From NCBI GenBank assembly GCA_038049695.1, contig CP142453.1, positions 113,910,001 to 113,974,000 of the forward strand: 64,000 nt of DNA, written 5' to 3'. The notes beneath the pieces were generated by a model that had not been told where the DNA came from, did no database searches, and saw nothing but the letters and a program-made list of their open reading frames with translations. Origin of the DNA: Cinnamomum chago (taxonomy: Eukaryota > Streptophyta > Magnoliopsida > Laurales > Lauraceae). This document shows positions 32,392 through 45,600 of the stretch, piece by piece; position 1 is the stretch's first letter, and every line of letters starts with the position of its first letter. Made by a program: the position numbers and the translations under genes.

Positions 32392-33882
32392 CCCCAAAAG
32401 TTTGTTGCAAGTGAACAGTCCTCTGATCATTGAGTTATTAACTGATTGCAGGTATCTGATTATGAGAAAGAACTTGAAATAATGCACGGCATAAGCAAAG
32501 AAGAATATCTAGCCACTCTAAGAAGGTATAATTCCAGGATCACAATGCTTTCAGAAAACTGCAATCTGTAAAATTGGTACTTTGGTTTTTATTCTTCTCT
32601 CTTCACATATGCAGGAAGAGCAGTGGTTTCTCTAGAGGAGTGTCCAAATACCGCGGGGTTGCAAGGTAACAAACCATTCATGCCCAAAATTATATACTCC
32701 ATGAACTCAAATGTTGGGTTCAATTATCCTCTCCAATATCCATCAATAAAAAAGGATTATAATAACTTTTGATAAACATGGAATTACCATTCATGTATAT
32801 ACCTATATTATATGATTATAACATTCTTTGGTGTATAACCAATCAGCCAGTTTTCATGTATAATACGCATTAAATGATTATACAATTCTTTGATGTACAA
32901 CCAACCATCCAGTTTTCATTAACTATTTTGTATGCATCTATTAAGGAGCACTAACTAATTGAACTATCATGGATAGAATGCACCTATTTGTTCTTGTTAG
33001 TTCATGCACATTTATAGTTGATATAATCCAATCATGAGTACTACAAATGGATTTATCATTAAAAAAAATTTGGTTGAAATGCAGGCACCATCATAATGGG
33101 AGATGGGAAGCCAGGATTGGAAGGGTTTTTGGAAACAAGTACCTTTACCTTGGTACCTACAGTGAGTTACCCTCCTGAGAATGTCTTTCCTGCATGGGAT
33201 TGATTTTTCTCTCTATATACACTACATGTTTCAACTGTCAATGAGATGTAACTCTGCTCCTTTTGGTTCAGGTACTCAAGAGGAAGCTGCTGCAGCGTAT
33301 GACATTGCAGCCATAGAATACAGAGGGATTAATGCGGTCACCAATTTCGACTTGAGCACATACATCAGATGGCTAAGGCCAGGATCTAGTGCTTTCATTA
33401 CTTCTAAAGAACCGAGAGTGGATAGTGAAAATCAAGCAGTGACATCCTCTACTTTCCCTCCAAAGGAATACCCACAACCATTCTACAACTACAACACTTG
33501 CACGACCGATGACATGGGCGCCTCTCCTCCAAAACAAGAATATCAGACCGGGCAAATCTCCAGCGGCGCCGACAGATCCTCCCCAAGAACTGCACTCAGT
33601 GTACTTCTGCGCTCCTCGATATTTAGAGAGCTGGTGGAGAAAAACTCGAATGCTAGTGACAGCGAAGTCGAAGGGGATGAGATAAAGAATCAACAGCAGT
33701 TGGGCAATGACGAGGAGTTTGGTCTGACCTACTTGGATGGAATAGCAAATATGCCATATATTTGCCCTTCCAGTGGCAATACCATCCCTAACATAGAATT
33801 ACAGGAAGAGAATGCCTCCTACTATGAACGTCCGGTGCAGTCGCTTTGGAGCAGTGTTTTAAGCATGTCTTCCATTCAGTAA
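30252..33882 (+). CDS. WRINKLED-type AP2 transcription factor (WRI3/WRI4-like)
   Basis: Nuclear DNA-binding factor of the AP2 subfamily with two AP2 domains. WRI1/3/4 switch on fatty-acid synthesis genes; WRI4 also supports cuticular wax. Exons: 30252-30469, 31657-31739, 31908-31916, 32007-32095, 32452-32525, 32615-32665, 33085-33161, 33272-33882, all with GT..AG borders and matching phases, total 403 aa. A basic region KCTKRRRRE (about 29-36) may be a nuclear signal. AP2-1 starts [22 protein letters not shown], carries the WRI-type insertion [10 protein letters not shown] and continues [21 protein letters not shown]. The linker has [10 protein letters not shown] and [13 protein letters not shown]2-2 runs [22 protein letters not shown] to NAVTNFD, then [10 protein letters not shown]. 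The tail is acidic and Ser-rich. The sequence after AP2-2 favours WRI3/WRI4 over WRI1. No breaks seen. Confidence 0.93.
31908..31916 (+). other. 9-nt microexon (V-Y-L) of the AP2 gene
   Basis: TCTATCTAG lies between ACAG and GTGAGG. Spliced after ..CAA G and before GA GCA.., it completes V-Y-L-G in the first AP2 domain. This tiny exon is a known conserved feature of WRI1-type genes and is easily missed by gene finders. Confidence 0.93.
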
Positions 33883-33971
33883 CTAACATTCTGTGATGTC
33901 TTGGAGATACTTTTGTGTATCATAATTCATAAAACACCACATTGTTGTGTACCACCCAATGGGAACTTCTA

Positions 33972-33977
33972 AATAAA
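33972..33977 (+). terminator. Candidate poly(A) signal, WRI-like gene
   Basis: AATAAA about 90 bases downstream of the stop codon, in an AT-rich context typical of plant 3' ends. Confidence 0.45.
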
Positions 33978-34232
33978 TTCAAAATCTAGAGCTCAAATGG
34001 ACCTTTTAGCTTTCTGTTTCTTTGTCTCTCTGTGATTCTGAGCCCCACTCTTTATAACTACCACCTATTCCTTGCCTTCCGTTCAACTCTCAATAAAATC
34101 TTCAATTGCCCCATTCAAAACCAACTGTTCATTTTTGAAAACTGTGCAAAAATATAAAAGATAGGAATAAGTGCAGTTCCACCAATATACATGTCTTCCT
34201 ACATACAGAATTCACTATCCATTGTCATCTCT

Positions 34233-34320
34233 ATATTGCCACATTCAACCTTCCATATGAACTAAGGTGAAAGTTTTATTGCCACATTCAACCTTCCATG
34301 AACTAAGGTGAAAGTCTTAT
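34233..34320. repeat. Tandem duplication, 44-bp unit
   Basis: TATTGCCACATTCAACC starts at 34233 and again at 34277, both followed by TTCCAT..GAACTAAGGTGAAAGT. The copies differ by a 2-base AT indel. Confidence 0.85.
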
Positions 34321-36634
34321 TACAGATCCACTTTCCCGTAGTAGATATGTCTTGAGGTGGTTAATGCACATACCCTTCAAACAGTAAAATCTACACTCAG
34401 TTGATGTGGATTTTGCAAGATGCACAACATCGGACAAGTTGGTGTCTATTCGTACCGGTAAAAAGCTAGTACCGTGTAACCGTGGTAAAAAAAAAAAAAG
34501 ACACGACTTAATCGAGTCAAACCGTCATGAGACCAACACAAATTGGCAGACTAAATCATTTAATAATCCCCACAAAAAATATATAAATGAAATCTTTTTA
34601 AAAATATATATATTTTTCCTATCCACCAAAATTATATAAATGAATTCATTTTGTTTCGTTTTCCTCTAAACTTTCTAAGGAAATAGACAAATTAATAGTA
34701 ATATGGGACTCAAAATAAATTCTTACTCAACGTACAATATGGATGAAAGAGTATACATGCTCTTTAAATGGTGGTGCATAATACAAGATTTGACTACCTA
34801 TATGCTACATGAGATTTTGTCAGATAACGATGAAGCTCAAGTTGTTTAATAATTTTAGATATTCCATCCATTGGGTTTACTTTACAACACGTTTGCATAC
34901 ACACCATTTCCGCGGAAATAGAAAATTGTCACGTTAACAAATTTCATAAAAATGAAAACCTTGGCAAAGAATTTCCACAAAAGTTAGAAATGTATATTTG
35001 GTGCAAAAAAAAATTCCTCGTTGAATTGGTGTTAATGTTGTTTGATGCGGCTGTGGATTTCTTATAAAAAATCAAAATTCTTAATTTGATGAAATAATTT
35101 TTTTAAATAAAAATAACATAACATGTATATCATTTATTCAACATCAAATAATAATTTATTTAAAGAAATAAAAAATGAAAGAATTGTAGGATTTTGGGTT
35201 GAAATGGAAAAGAGTAAGGAAAAGAGGGAGAAGTTTTCCAAGGGAATTTCTCATACCCCCTCATAGGAAACTCATTTCCAGCATTAGCAAGAAAAATGTT
35301 AGCAATGCAGAAAAGCATTTTCATGAAATTATTACACACCAAACACCTGAAAAATGAATTTTTCAAAAAAACTTATCAACTGAAAAGTCTTACACAAACA
35401 TGGCCTAGTGTCCAACAAGGACTAGAAACTGTGGTATTCATGATGTAGATCAGCTGAGCCAGCAAGAAACTCCATGCAATCTTGGAGAACTAGTTTTTTG
35501 CATGGCACCAATCAAATAATTAGTTAATGTTATGGTTGTAGTTGGTTATCTTAATGTTACAGTAAGTGCAAAGTAATATATATTGGTAATTTGATGCTCG
35601 GGATGTATAAAATTAACTTTTATTTGGCTACTACTAAGTGATAAACATCACAATATTCTTAGGAGTCATCTGTTTGTGTTCACTTACATGTGTAAATGAT
35701 GCAGTGTAATGGTTGAAGGTGGTAAACAATTACATATGTAAATTAGGAGAAACAGTGGTACAAGCAGCAGGTTTTAACATCTTCAACCAAAATTTTTTCC
35801 TACTTTTCTAGGCCCCAAGTTACTGAGCCACTCATCTTTCCCTAAATTGTTAATTCATATTTTATATCTGTGAAAATAATCCCAACCTACTTATCTACTT
35901 TCGTAGGCCCCATCAAAATCTGAATTATTCATTATTCTCATATTAATAATAAGCATCAACACATTCAGTTTCATAGTGTAAATTTTCACAGATTTTGAAA
36001 AATTTGTGAAAACACCCCAAAAGTCCAAACACATTGTGAGTTTGACATAACATGGTAATGTGTTTAACATATATAATATTTGCATACGAATCTTTTACAC
36101 ATGTAAGACACATTTTTCCATCTCAAGAATAAAAAGCAAACAACACTTGACAACTTTCTATTATTAAATTATTTTCCTTGATCTTATAATTTTTTTTCTC
36201 TATGATTTACTAAGAAGAGCACGCTCGTTTTGCACAAATAACACCCAACTCACCCCACCCAATCAGCACAAAAGCCTAGGCAGAGAGAGAAGAAGAAAAA
36301 CATAACCAATCTAGGTTGTAACTGAAGAAACTGATACAAAGGCAGAAGGCAATATTCTCTTTATTTGCTAGGGATGCCTACGTATATCACAACCTGAAAT
36401 AATTTGGAAAAACAAATGCGTATATATGAAATTGTTTTTCACAACTACAATCACCACCAACCACCAAGGTTTCTCTCGTAAGCAACAAGATTTTATCTAG
36501 CAGAGAAAGCAAGATACAACTTTGGCGTCCCAAAGGAAAATTTTATCTACCATTTGTGAACCACCATGGCATTACAAACTGTCTACCGTCTTTTCATTGA
36601 TAAAATTTTTACTAATTGAACTCCACCATTGAGA

Positions 36635-39600
36635 TCAACACTTCACAGAATCAGTCCTGCAAAAAGATCATTATCAGGAAATGGAAAGTAAAAACAATTG
36701 GAAATAATGGGGCGCAAAGGAAAACTCAAATCAGACCTGGACAAAGCACCGAAATCATTTTTCATTATCATGTCAGTTTTGGACATATCAGTATTCCCAG
36801 GCTCCATAGCATCTGCTATTTGCTGAAGACCCTGGAGAGGGAGAAATATAGAAATGATTACATGACAAATCAAGCACGAAAGAAAGATGCCTTCAACAAT
36901 TTCTTCCATCTCTGTTAAACTATGGTAAAATGAATTTGTACAATAAGGATAATCCTACATATGGAATATTTCTCTAACTGATTCCCTGTTGCATTTAGGT
37001 TGATCAGATATCAGAAATGCCAGTAGGTGAGAAATCACTTTCCGCCTTTTCCACCGACAATCACTATGGGCCCATTTTGATGTAGAGAAAAGTATGCAAG
37101 AGGATTTATTTCCCCCATTTTGGTGCTACTGTCAGGGAAAGAAGAGACTGTCTCTATAAACTTTTGCAATGGTTCTCCATACAAACTTGTCATTCCAAAT
37201 GCTCAACAGAAAGCATGATCACCCAAAAAAAAAAAAATTCAACTGCATTTTAGATGCATTTGAATACAGAATAAAACATTATTAAGGGCCCTTTGTTTGA
37301 TGAAATAGAATTCCTAGAATTCTAGGACTTGAAATTGAAAAAACAAAGGTGAATATCCAGAAATGACCATCAAATGATCTCCCTTCTAATAAAAAATGAA
37401 TCAAGGGGCCATCACCCTAGTAAAGTCAAGGTCGCATCGACTTTTCTACCTTATCTCCTTCACCTCTCACCTGTTTAATAATCTTTTGTTGGAGCCCATT
37501 AAACCATAAATTCTATGTATTCGATTCTATGCAAACAAATGGGCCGTAAATGAGTTGAATCCCGTCAGTTGAGATGCTGACAGAAATAAGTGATAATGAT
37601 GATGTGATAATGATAATGATCTTAGCAATAACAACATTCAATCACATGAATTTTGGAATTCAACAATGCTAGTCCAATGTGCAGTCCCTCCCTGGGGAAG
37701 TATCATCCAACAAACTCAAAATTGTGAAACATAGGCAAACAGTAAAGCAGACTATTCAAATGAACTATTTGCCATGACAATGAAATCATAAGCAGACAAA
37801 TTAGTAGTGAGAAAACCTTCAGGCTGTTGGTCTCATTAAACCCCAGAAAACCACGCTTGTTAGTAGGTTTTGGCAGAGCCTGCAATAGCGAGTTGAGTGA
37901 ATTTATCAGATTACAAACCACATAAAATAAAAGTGATGCCCAGAAAAGCGACACTTTAGATTCAATCTTTGTGCCATACCAAAAGCTAATTTGACAATTT
38001 CAGTATACAGTTATGCACATGCTACATCATTAAACATGGAAAGGCCTGAGCTGTATTTCATGAGGACAGTGCAGTACAAATAACATGCAAATACAAACAC
38101 AGGCTAATGAAAAACGGGTAAATGCTATACAATTCAACTTGGAATCATTTTGTTTTCTTAGATGGTGAATTTTCGAGCGCATGATGCAGAGCTTCTTTTA
38201 ACCAATAAGATGAGTTTCTGTACTTTTATGTGTTGACCACTGCATACTTGGACACACGTGGAGGTGTTATATACAATGCTATAATGCTCATAGCAATTAA
38301 TTTCCACTTTTTTCTGCAAGATGAGTTATATAGGCTAGGCACAAATTATTGATCATTCATTTCACTGGCTAAAACAAGTGAAATTTAAAAGAGCTGTATT
38401 GCAACATCAATATCAGATTTGGAAATGAAGCATAAGGATCAGTCAGTACAAAAAATACACGGCCACATTGAACCTCACATGTGCAGAAACAAATAAGGTT
38501 CCAGTGGTGTTGCCTCTTCTTAATTCCTGAAGAATCCAAGTGCAAGACAATTGACTTTCCATTGCCAAAATATCATGATTGATCTGATGGTACCGCATCT
38601 CTCTCTCTCTAAATATATATATATATATATATATATAATTTTATGATATAATCCAGGGCTGGTTTGTAAATTGGATTTGAAAAAGGCTTATGATAGAGTG
38701 GATTGGGATTTTCTGGAGTATCTCTTGCTTAGAATGGGGTTTAGAGTTAAATGGAGAAAATGGACTAAGGAATGTGTGTCATCCTCCTCTTGCCTTTCAA
38801 TCATAATTAATGAGTTGCCAAAAGGGTATTAGACAAGGGGACCCCCTTTCCCCCTTCCTTTTCGTTATTGTGGCTAAAGCTATGAATAAGATGATTAAGG
38901 CTGTGGTCTCCAAAGACTTGATAAGTGGCTTCAAGGTGTGTGATAGCACTACTCCATGATGCCCAGATACGGCACGGACACGGCATAGATATGGCAGGGA
39001 CACAGATTTTACATGTAAAAAGGGAAGTATTGGATACGATATGTTGCCCATTTTGAAGTATCCGTGCATCATACTCCTACTTCTCTCTTGCAGTTTGACA
39101 CTCTTATCTTTTGTGAGCTAATGAAGATCAGATACAAAATGTGAAAGCTACCCTATTATGCTTTGAAGCAGTATCTGGCTTAAAGATTAATTTCTTTAAG
39201 AGTGAACTGATTGGGATAAGAGTTGAGGAGGCTTTGTTGACCCACTATGCGGATATTTTGGGGTGCAAGGTCGGTCACTTTCCCTCCTATTTGGGACTTC
39301 TCGTCTGTCAAGGCTCGGTTAATCAATCTTTGTGGAATCCAATTGTGGAGAGGGTGGAAAGCAAGTTAGCTTTGTGGAAAGCTAATTATCTCTCTAATGG
39401 AGGAAGGTTAGCTCTCATAAAATCAGTCTTATCTAATCTACCGGAGTACTTCATGTCATTATTTAAATGTCCAATTTCGGTTGTCAATCGTATAGAGAAG
39501 CTACAAAGGGATTTTCTTTGGCATGGGAGAAGTAGTAGAAAGAAGTTCCACCTAGTGGATTGGGCTTCGGTTTGTAAACCAAAATCAAAAGGTGGTTTGG

Positions 39601-42600
39601 GTATAAGACCTCTTAGGGAGATGAATCGAGCATTGCTAGGCAAGCGGCTATGGAGGCTTGGAAATGAATCTGAAGGGTTGTGGAGAGACATTCTACTAGC
39701 CAAATACGGTGGCTCAAGGGATGGCTGGGATTTTCAGTATGCTTCCTACAGAAGTTCTAACATATGGAAAGGTATTACTTTAGTAAAGGAAAACTTTAAA
39801 AGAAATATGAAGTATCGGGTAGGCTCGGGGGAGAAGGTCAAGTTTTGGCTAGATAACTGGGTTGGTGACCGACCATTGGCAGCCCAATTTCCAGAATTGG
39901 TGAACTGTGCTATGGACAAAGAAGCTACAGTCTCTAGTTACCTGGAAAGAATCGGGTCTGGAAACCATTTAATTTGGAGCCCGATCTTTAGAAGAAATCT
40001 TAAGGAGAATGAGGAGAGTCAGATGATACTTCTTAATCTTCTAAGCTCAGTTTATATCCCTGGGGGACAAGATTAAAGAATTTGGATTCCCTCTGGTGAC
40101 AGCAGTTTTTCAGTCACTTCTTTCTATATGGCTCTATCAGAGAGGGGAGGGACTAGTTTTGCCTTGGGAAGGCAGTGGAAATTGAAAGCTCCACCGAGAA
40201 TTTTGGTGTTTTGATGGTTAGCTCTCCGAAAAAGAATCCTAACTCTGAATAATTTAAGAAGAGGTATGGTGGTGGTGAATGCTTGCCCTTTGTGTCTTAA
40301 GGATGAGGAGTCTATGGATCATCTTCTCCTCAAGTGTAGCTTCACCCATAGGACATGGAACATGGTGTTGGGTTGGTTTGGGTGTAGCTGGGTACTCCCT
40401 AACTCTCTTTGGGACCTTTTTGAAGCTTGGATTTCTTCGTCCTTGGCGCCCAAGGGAAAAGAAATGTGGAAATTGTCCGTCCTTGTTATATGGATTATCT
40501 AGAAGGAGAGAAACGCCAGGTGTTTCAAAGGGATCGCTTCTTGTGTGACTTCAATTACCGATGAGATAAAGCTCTTTGTAGCTTTTTGGGTGTCTATTAA
40601 TCCAAATTTTCAAGGGATTCAGTTGGATCAAGTGTTGCTGAACTGGAAGGAAATTGCCCTATCTTAATAGCACTCCTTTTAGCTCCATTTCCTTTCCGTT
40701 CTTGTTGTCTTGTGTCATGTTTGGTTGTTTGCTTTTTGGTGTTCCTTATAAGCTTATCAGTATATTTCTCTTTTACTGTTTGTTTTTTCTGAATGAAATT
40801 TACCTTTCAAAAAAAAATATATTTATCAATTTGCTATTTCCACATCAATGTTTATGATAGTTGTTTAATTGATGGATATGGATGAAAATGAATGGGTAAT
40901 CATAATATTACCATCAGCATGTTTGTTTTATTATTTTTTCAGACATATAATATAATAAACAACAAAAAAGTCCTTGCAAATTATGAGTTGATTCAGTTCA
41001 AGCCCTGGTTTACAAACCAAATTTAACCTTTTTCAAACAATGATGACAATCATACCAATATGAACATTTTGAACAATTTAGTGATTCACAACTTGATCCC
41101 TAAATAATAATAGTGGCGCTACATCTGCCGGATCACATTGCATGCATTGCATTATTGAGCATATGAGTTATATATATATATAATAAAGAATTTTTCACAA
41201 AAAACCACCATTTTATTTATTCTTACAATGAAATTAATTCTGAGAATCAATGATGACACTGGAAACTCCATATGCACAGCAATTAAAGTTGAGCATACAA
41301 TAAAAGAATAGATACACTGAAAAACTGGAGTAAATGGAACTCTAAATCATACCTGCATATATTCAGCCATTTTTGGATCTTTTACTCCAGCATATTGACA
41401 AAGGTACCACACACCAGCATTTGCAAAATCCTGTTATCACCATTCTGTCAGTGTTTCTCCAATATAGCCATATGTGTAGAAAAAAAATTAACAGCTTTCT
41501 TTTTATTGATGGCAAAGGATTATTAATACACATGGTCATCCCCAGGAAAACAAAAGTTATGCTATAGTGGTATGAGTAGCTGCAACCAGCATTCACATGT
41601 GACACACATGAACAGCAGTATCTCTAGCAGATCAGAAACAATGATAACACACTGACTGTTATGAAATCCAAAACTATTAGCCGCTTAATCTGGAGCTACA
41701 TCAACTATGTAAGTCAAAGAGGCAAAGATTAAAGCACCTATTCATAAAACAGCAGACCAGAACCTATTAAATGCACAGTTGTCAATTCCGTTCCAATCGC
41801 TGTTCTAGTTTGACCTTGTAGTGGAACGTTTCGGCATTCCGGTCAATTCCGGTATTCCATTCCGGAAAAGACGCGATTGAAAAATGAAAAAACAAATATA
41901 AAAGAATACCTAAAACTGAAAAAATAGTTGAATGCTAAAATAATACTAAAAATGCATACTTATATCCCTTAAATTAAACTATACTCTACAATTGACCATT
42001 TTCTAGTTTTCACTAAATGTGAATGGAAGTATGAAAACTTGGCCGGAATTGGTCCAGAATTGGAGCTGGAATTGGGACCGGAACGGCTGGAACGGATAGG
42101 AATGACTGGAACGAACTGGAATTGGGACCGGAAACTTTTAGGGGGTCATTCCATTCCTTCCGCCCAAGGCTAATTGCGGAACATTTCGGCCAATTCCGGC
42201 CGGAACAGAACAGAATTGACAACTATGATTAAGTGTTAACATGTTACAAAGAGGTATAGGAAGTTACAAGGAAACCATATTTCATTTCAACAACAAGCCA
42301 GCCACCCGGATAACCTTTTTAGTTTGACCTCCTAAAAACTGTCCATGATTTCTTGCGTAAATAGTTCTTCATTCACTCCAAAAAAAAAAAAAAAAGCACA
42401 ACCAAACTGATGCAGTCTAAAATTATTAACAATATGCTTGCATAAATAGTTCTTCATTCACTCCAAAAAAAAAAAAGCACAACCAAACTGATGCAGTCTA
42501 AAATTATTAACAATATGCCTCGACCAATTTGTTAGGTCAGACCTCTAGTTAGTCCGGGGAACTCAAAACTGATATCACAAGACTCAAAACTGGGGCAAGA

Positions 42601-45600
42601 TTTCAGTAACTATCCAGAAAACTTAAACAACCATACCAAGGCCATAACAGCCCTTCAACAATATGAATGCAGGACAAACAACGGTAATAGGCAATTTCCA
42701 AGTTCGGCCAAATAAAAACCAATTCAAGGCTGTACCAACAGATGGAAGGTATACCATAATTGGACTTCAAAACTAGCCATAGCATGCAAGAAGTAATAGT
42801 GTTGGCCATAGTTTCTAAAAAAGCTTCCTCAATGGCATGGGATCTGTTGTAGGAGATAATGTGGTACCAGTCTGAACAACCTCAGTTGTCCAGGTTTGAC
42901 AATTGATGAATGCAACAGAACTGAGCAGATATTAGTTCAGTCCGTTAATGGGAATTAGTTGTTTCACAAACCTGGTTTAGATTCAAATGGGCAGCATACA
43001 AACAGAAATATCCAAACGAATCTCACCAGCCAATCACATCTCAAGACACAATCGTCATTCACGCAAGTTAATCACATGCAACAATAAGGTATAAACTGGT
43101 TTTGTGCTTATGCTTAGCCTCATATGAAGGACATGAGGCACAAAGTTATCAACATAGAAAACCAAGAGTTTTCAGAATTATTTTAATGTATATACCATCC
43201 ACAATAAATGCTCAAGGTTTGGATGGTACAGTTTTTCATTCTTGCATGCATTACTCTCTTTTTTTTTTAATGATCAAGAATTAGGGTTTCAACTTTCAAC
43301 CCTCAGCCAAAAAGAAAGATTTCATTCTTGTGTGCATTACTATTATGTAAGGTGGACACTGGACAAGTCAACTAAAAGGTCTGTTGTGCAGAAGACTACC
43401 ATCAGACACTCTAAACACTGCAAATGCCGGATGGCCACCTTCATCAAGCAACTAGATTGACTCGACTGGTTATCAGAAAGTACATTTTCAAGACTTACTA
43501 ATTAAGTTGCATCCTACCCATGCAAGGACTTGCTTTCCTAGCATGGGTAGAGAGCTAGCAAAACTCTGAAACAAAATAGTCAAAGTATGATTATGGTTAC
43601 AATCTGTCAGTCCATATTAAAGCACAAGTGAGAACGTGGCCCACCTGTTTGTCTTCCAAGGTACAGATCTTTCCGTCCTGAAACAACAGAAAGGAACATT
43701 ATGAAAACTTTCCAAAAAAAAAAAAAGAAAAGAGAAGAAAAGAAAGAGGGAATTTTAATAAGTAAAACTCACCAACCCATTGACCAATTTCTGCAGTGTT
43801 TCTAAGTCATAACCAATTTGAGAAATATCAACACGAACCTCAGTAACCTGCATGACAAATTTTAAATAATGTTACTGTCACCTTACAAACAGAACAGAAC
43901 ACGCAGAAAAAGAGCAAGTTAAGCAATGAAGTATTACCATGAAATCATATTCTTGTATGTCTGTATTGCCATCAGGACTTTTTAAATATAATTTAATAAT
44001 GATCAGTTATCATGGCAAGTGATGCAGCCAAGGCCTGTGCACCACTCATGCTAGAAGGGGGACCATACCATTTGCACTTAAGGAATCAAAGACCACTGTT
44101 CTGGTTTCTTTAAGTGCAGCAAGCACTTGGACTTGAGAGTTGTGTGGGACCCAAAAAACTTGTTAAGTGAAACCCACTGATTCTTACAGGTTTTAACTTG
44201 CATGACTTATGTTGGTATAACAGGGTTCATGGAACAAAGTATTTTTATGCAGGGTTGTGGTAATATAGACCCCTCGGTCCCCTCCAATTTAGTCTTAATA
44301 TGAGAATATGAGATTATATTCAAATTACTTAAATCAGCTTCTAAGTAGTCCTGCTTTATTAGAACCGATTAAGTACAAGTGATTTTTCCATGAGTCCAAG
44401 CGCCAGTCAATCCCAAATAAAGGAGGGTTAGTGAGTAAAATAGGCAGGCAGTCACAAAACTGCATAGATCTTATTAACTAAAACGTTAAGGCAAAAGGCC
44501 TGAAAGTACACAAGAGGGGCCAGTATTGTCATTGTGTCAATTATCACGCTGTCTCTGGATACTTGAAAGAGAGAGAGAGAGAGAGAGAGAGAGATCATAT
44601 GCCTCACTCCCCTATGTACTACATAAGATTAAGATTGACAACAAAATATAGGTACTTGTCACCTCAATGTACCTCGTTCTTAATTAATTTTGACATCTCC
44701 TTCTGCTCATCTAACTTCCCATCCAAATTCTCAATTCGCTGTGTCAAATGCCTCTTTGTAGCCTGACAAACAGAAATCATGTTAGGATCATGATTATGCA
44801 CATGCCATCATTGTACTCTAATAATGTCATAATGTTAGAAGAACTAATTTTCTAAACAACTTCATCCAAAAATGAAAAACAAATCCATTCTACAAAATGC
44901 AATATCACCCACAATGATTTCAGGATGGGATGGGACAGTAAAAATCAAAACAAGCCGTAGTAAGGATAAAGATGACTAGGTTGGCTAATTAAACTCCCCA
45001 TCCCACACCCCTATGATGTTTCAATGTCCAATGCTAAAGGGGGGGAAATTCAAAAAGTAAAATTCTAGTTATCATTTGAAAAAAAAAAAAGTAAATTCTA
45101 GTTCAGCTTTGTAATGAGTGATATCCGCCTTTTGACACTAGGAAAGAACGTTTAATCACATCAATTTAGTAGCAAAGAAACGAGGAGAAATAAGACAAGT
45201 TGTACAACAATGGCTGCAATAACCATGGTTGTGATACTTCTCAAAATTCTGCAAGCATGATCACTGATATAATATCAAATTATGCATTTCTTGTTTGATA
45301 AGTCTATGATCATTGTTTGCTTAGGAGCTTAACCCAAATTGAAAAATGAATTAAGGCTGAATACAGGAAAATTATTAAGTAGGCAGAACAAAGGCAAATA
45401 TGCCTTCCAAAAATCACACAATGCATTGATAGGGTCACATCACAAGTAGAAGGAAAAATTTTGGAGTAGCAATGGAACAAAAAAAGTAGTAGTAATACTC
45501 TGCCAACACACTCATGGTTGAGCCGTGTTGGCACCTTAGTATCACACACAAGCCCAGGGATCGATCCCTGGGTCTTCTAGTTTGAAGTATCACTCCTGAC

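Larger units (their letters stand above)
33883..36634. other. Intergenic between the WRI-like and DUF1664 genes
   Basis: AT-rich, no gene recognised. The two neighbours converge here. AATAAA at 33972-33977 is a likely poly(A) signal for the WRI-like gene, about 90 bases past its stop. TTTATT at 36360-36365 reads AATAAA on the minus strand and may serve the DUF1664 gene. Confidence 0.5.
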
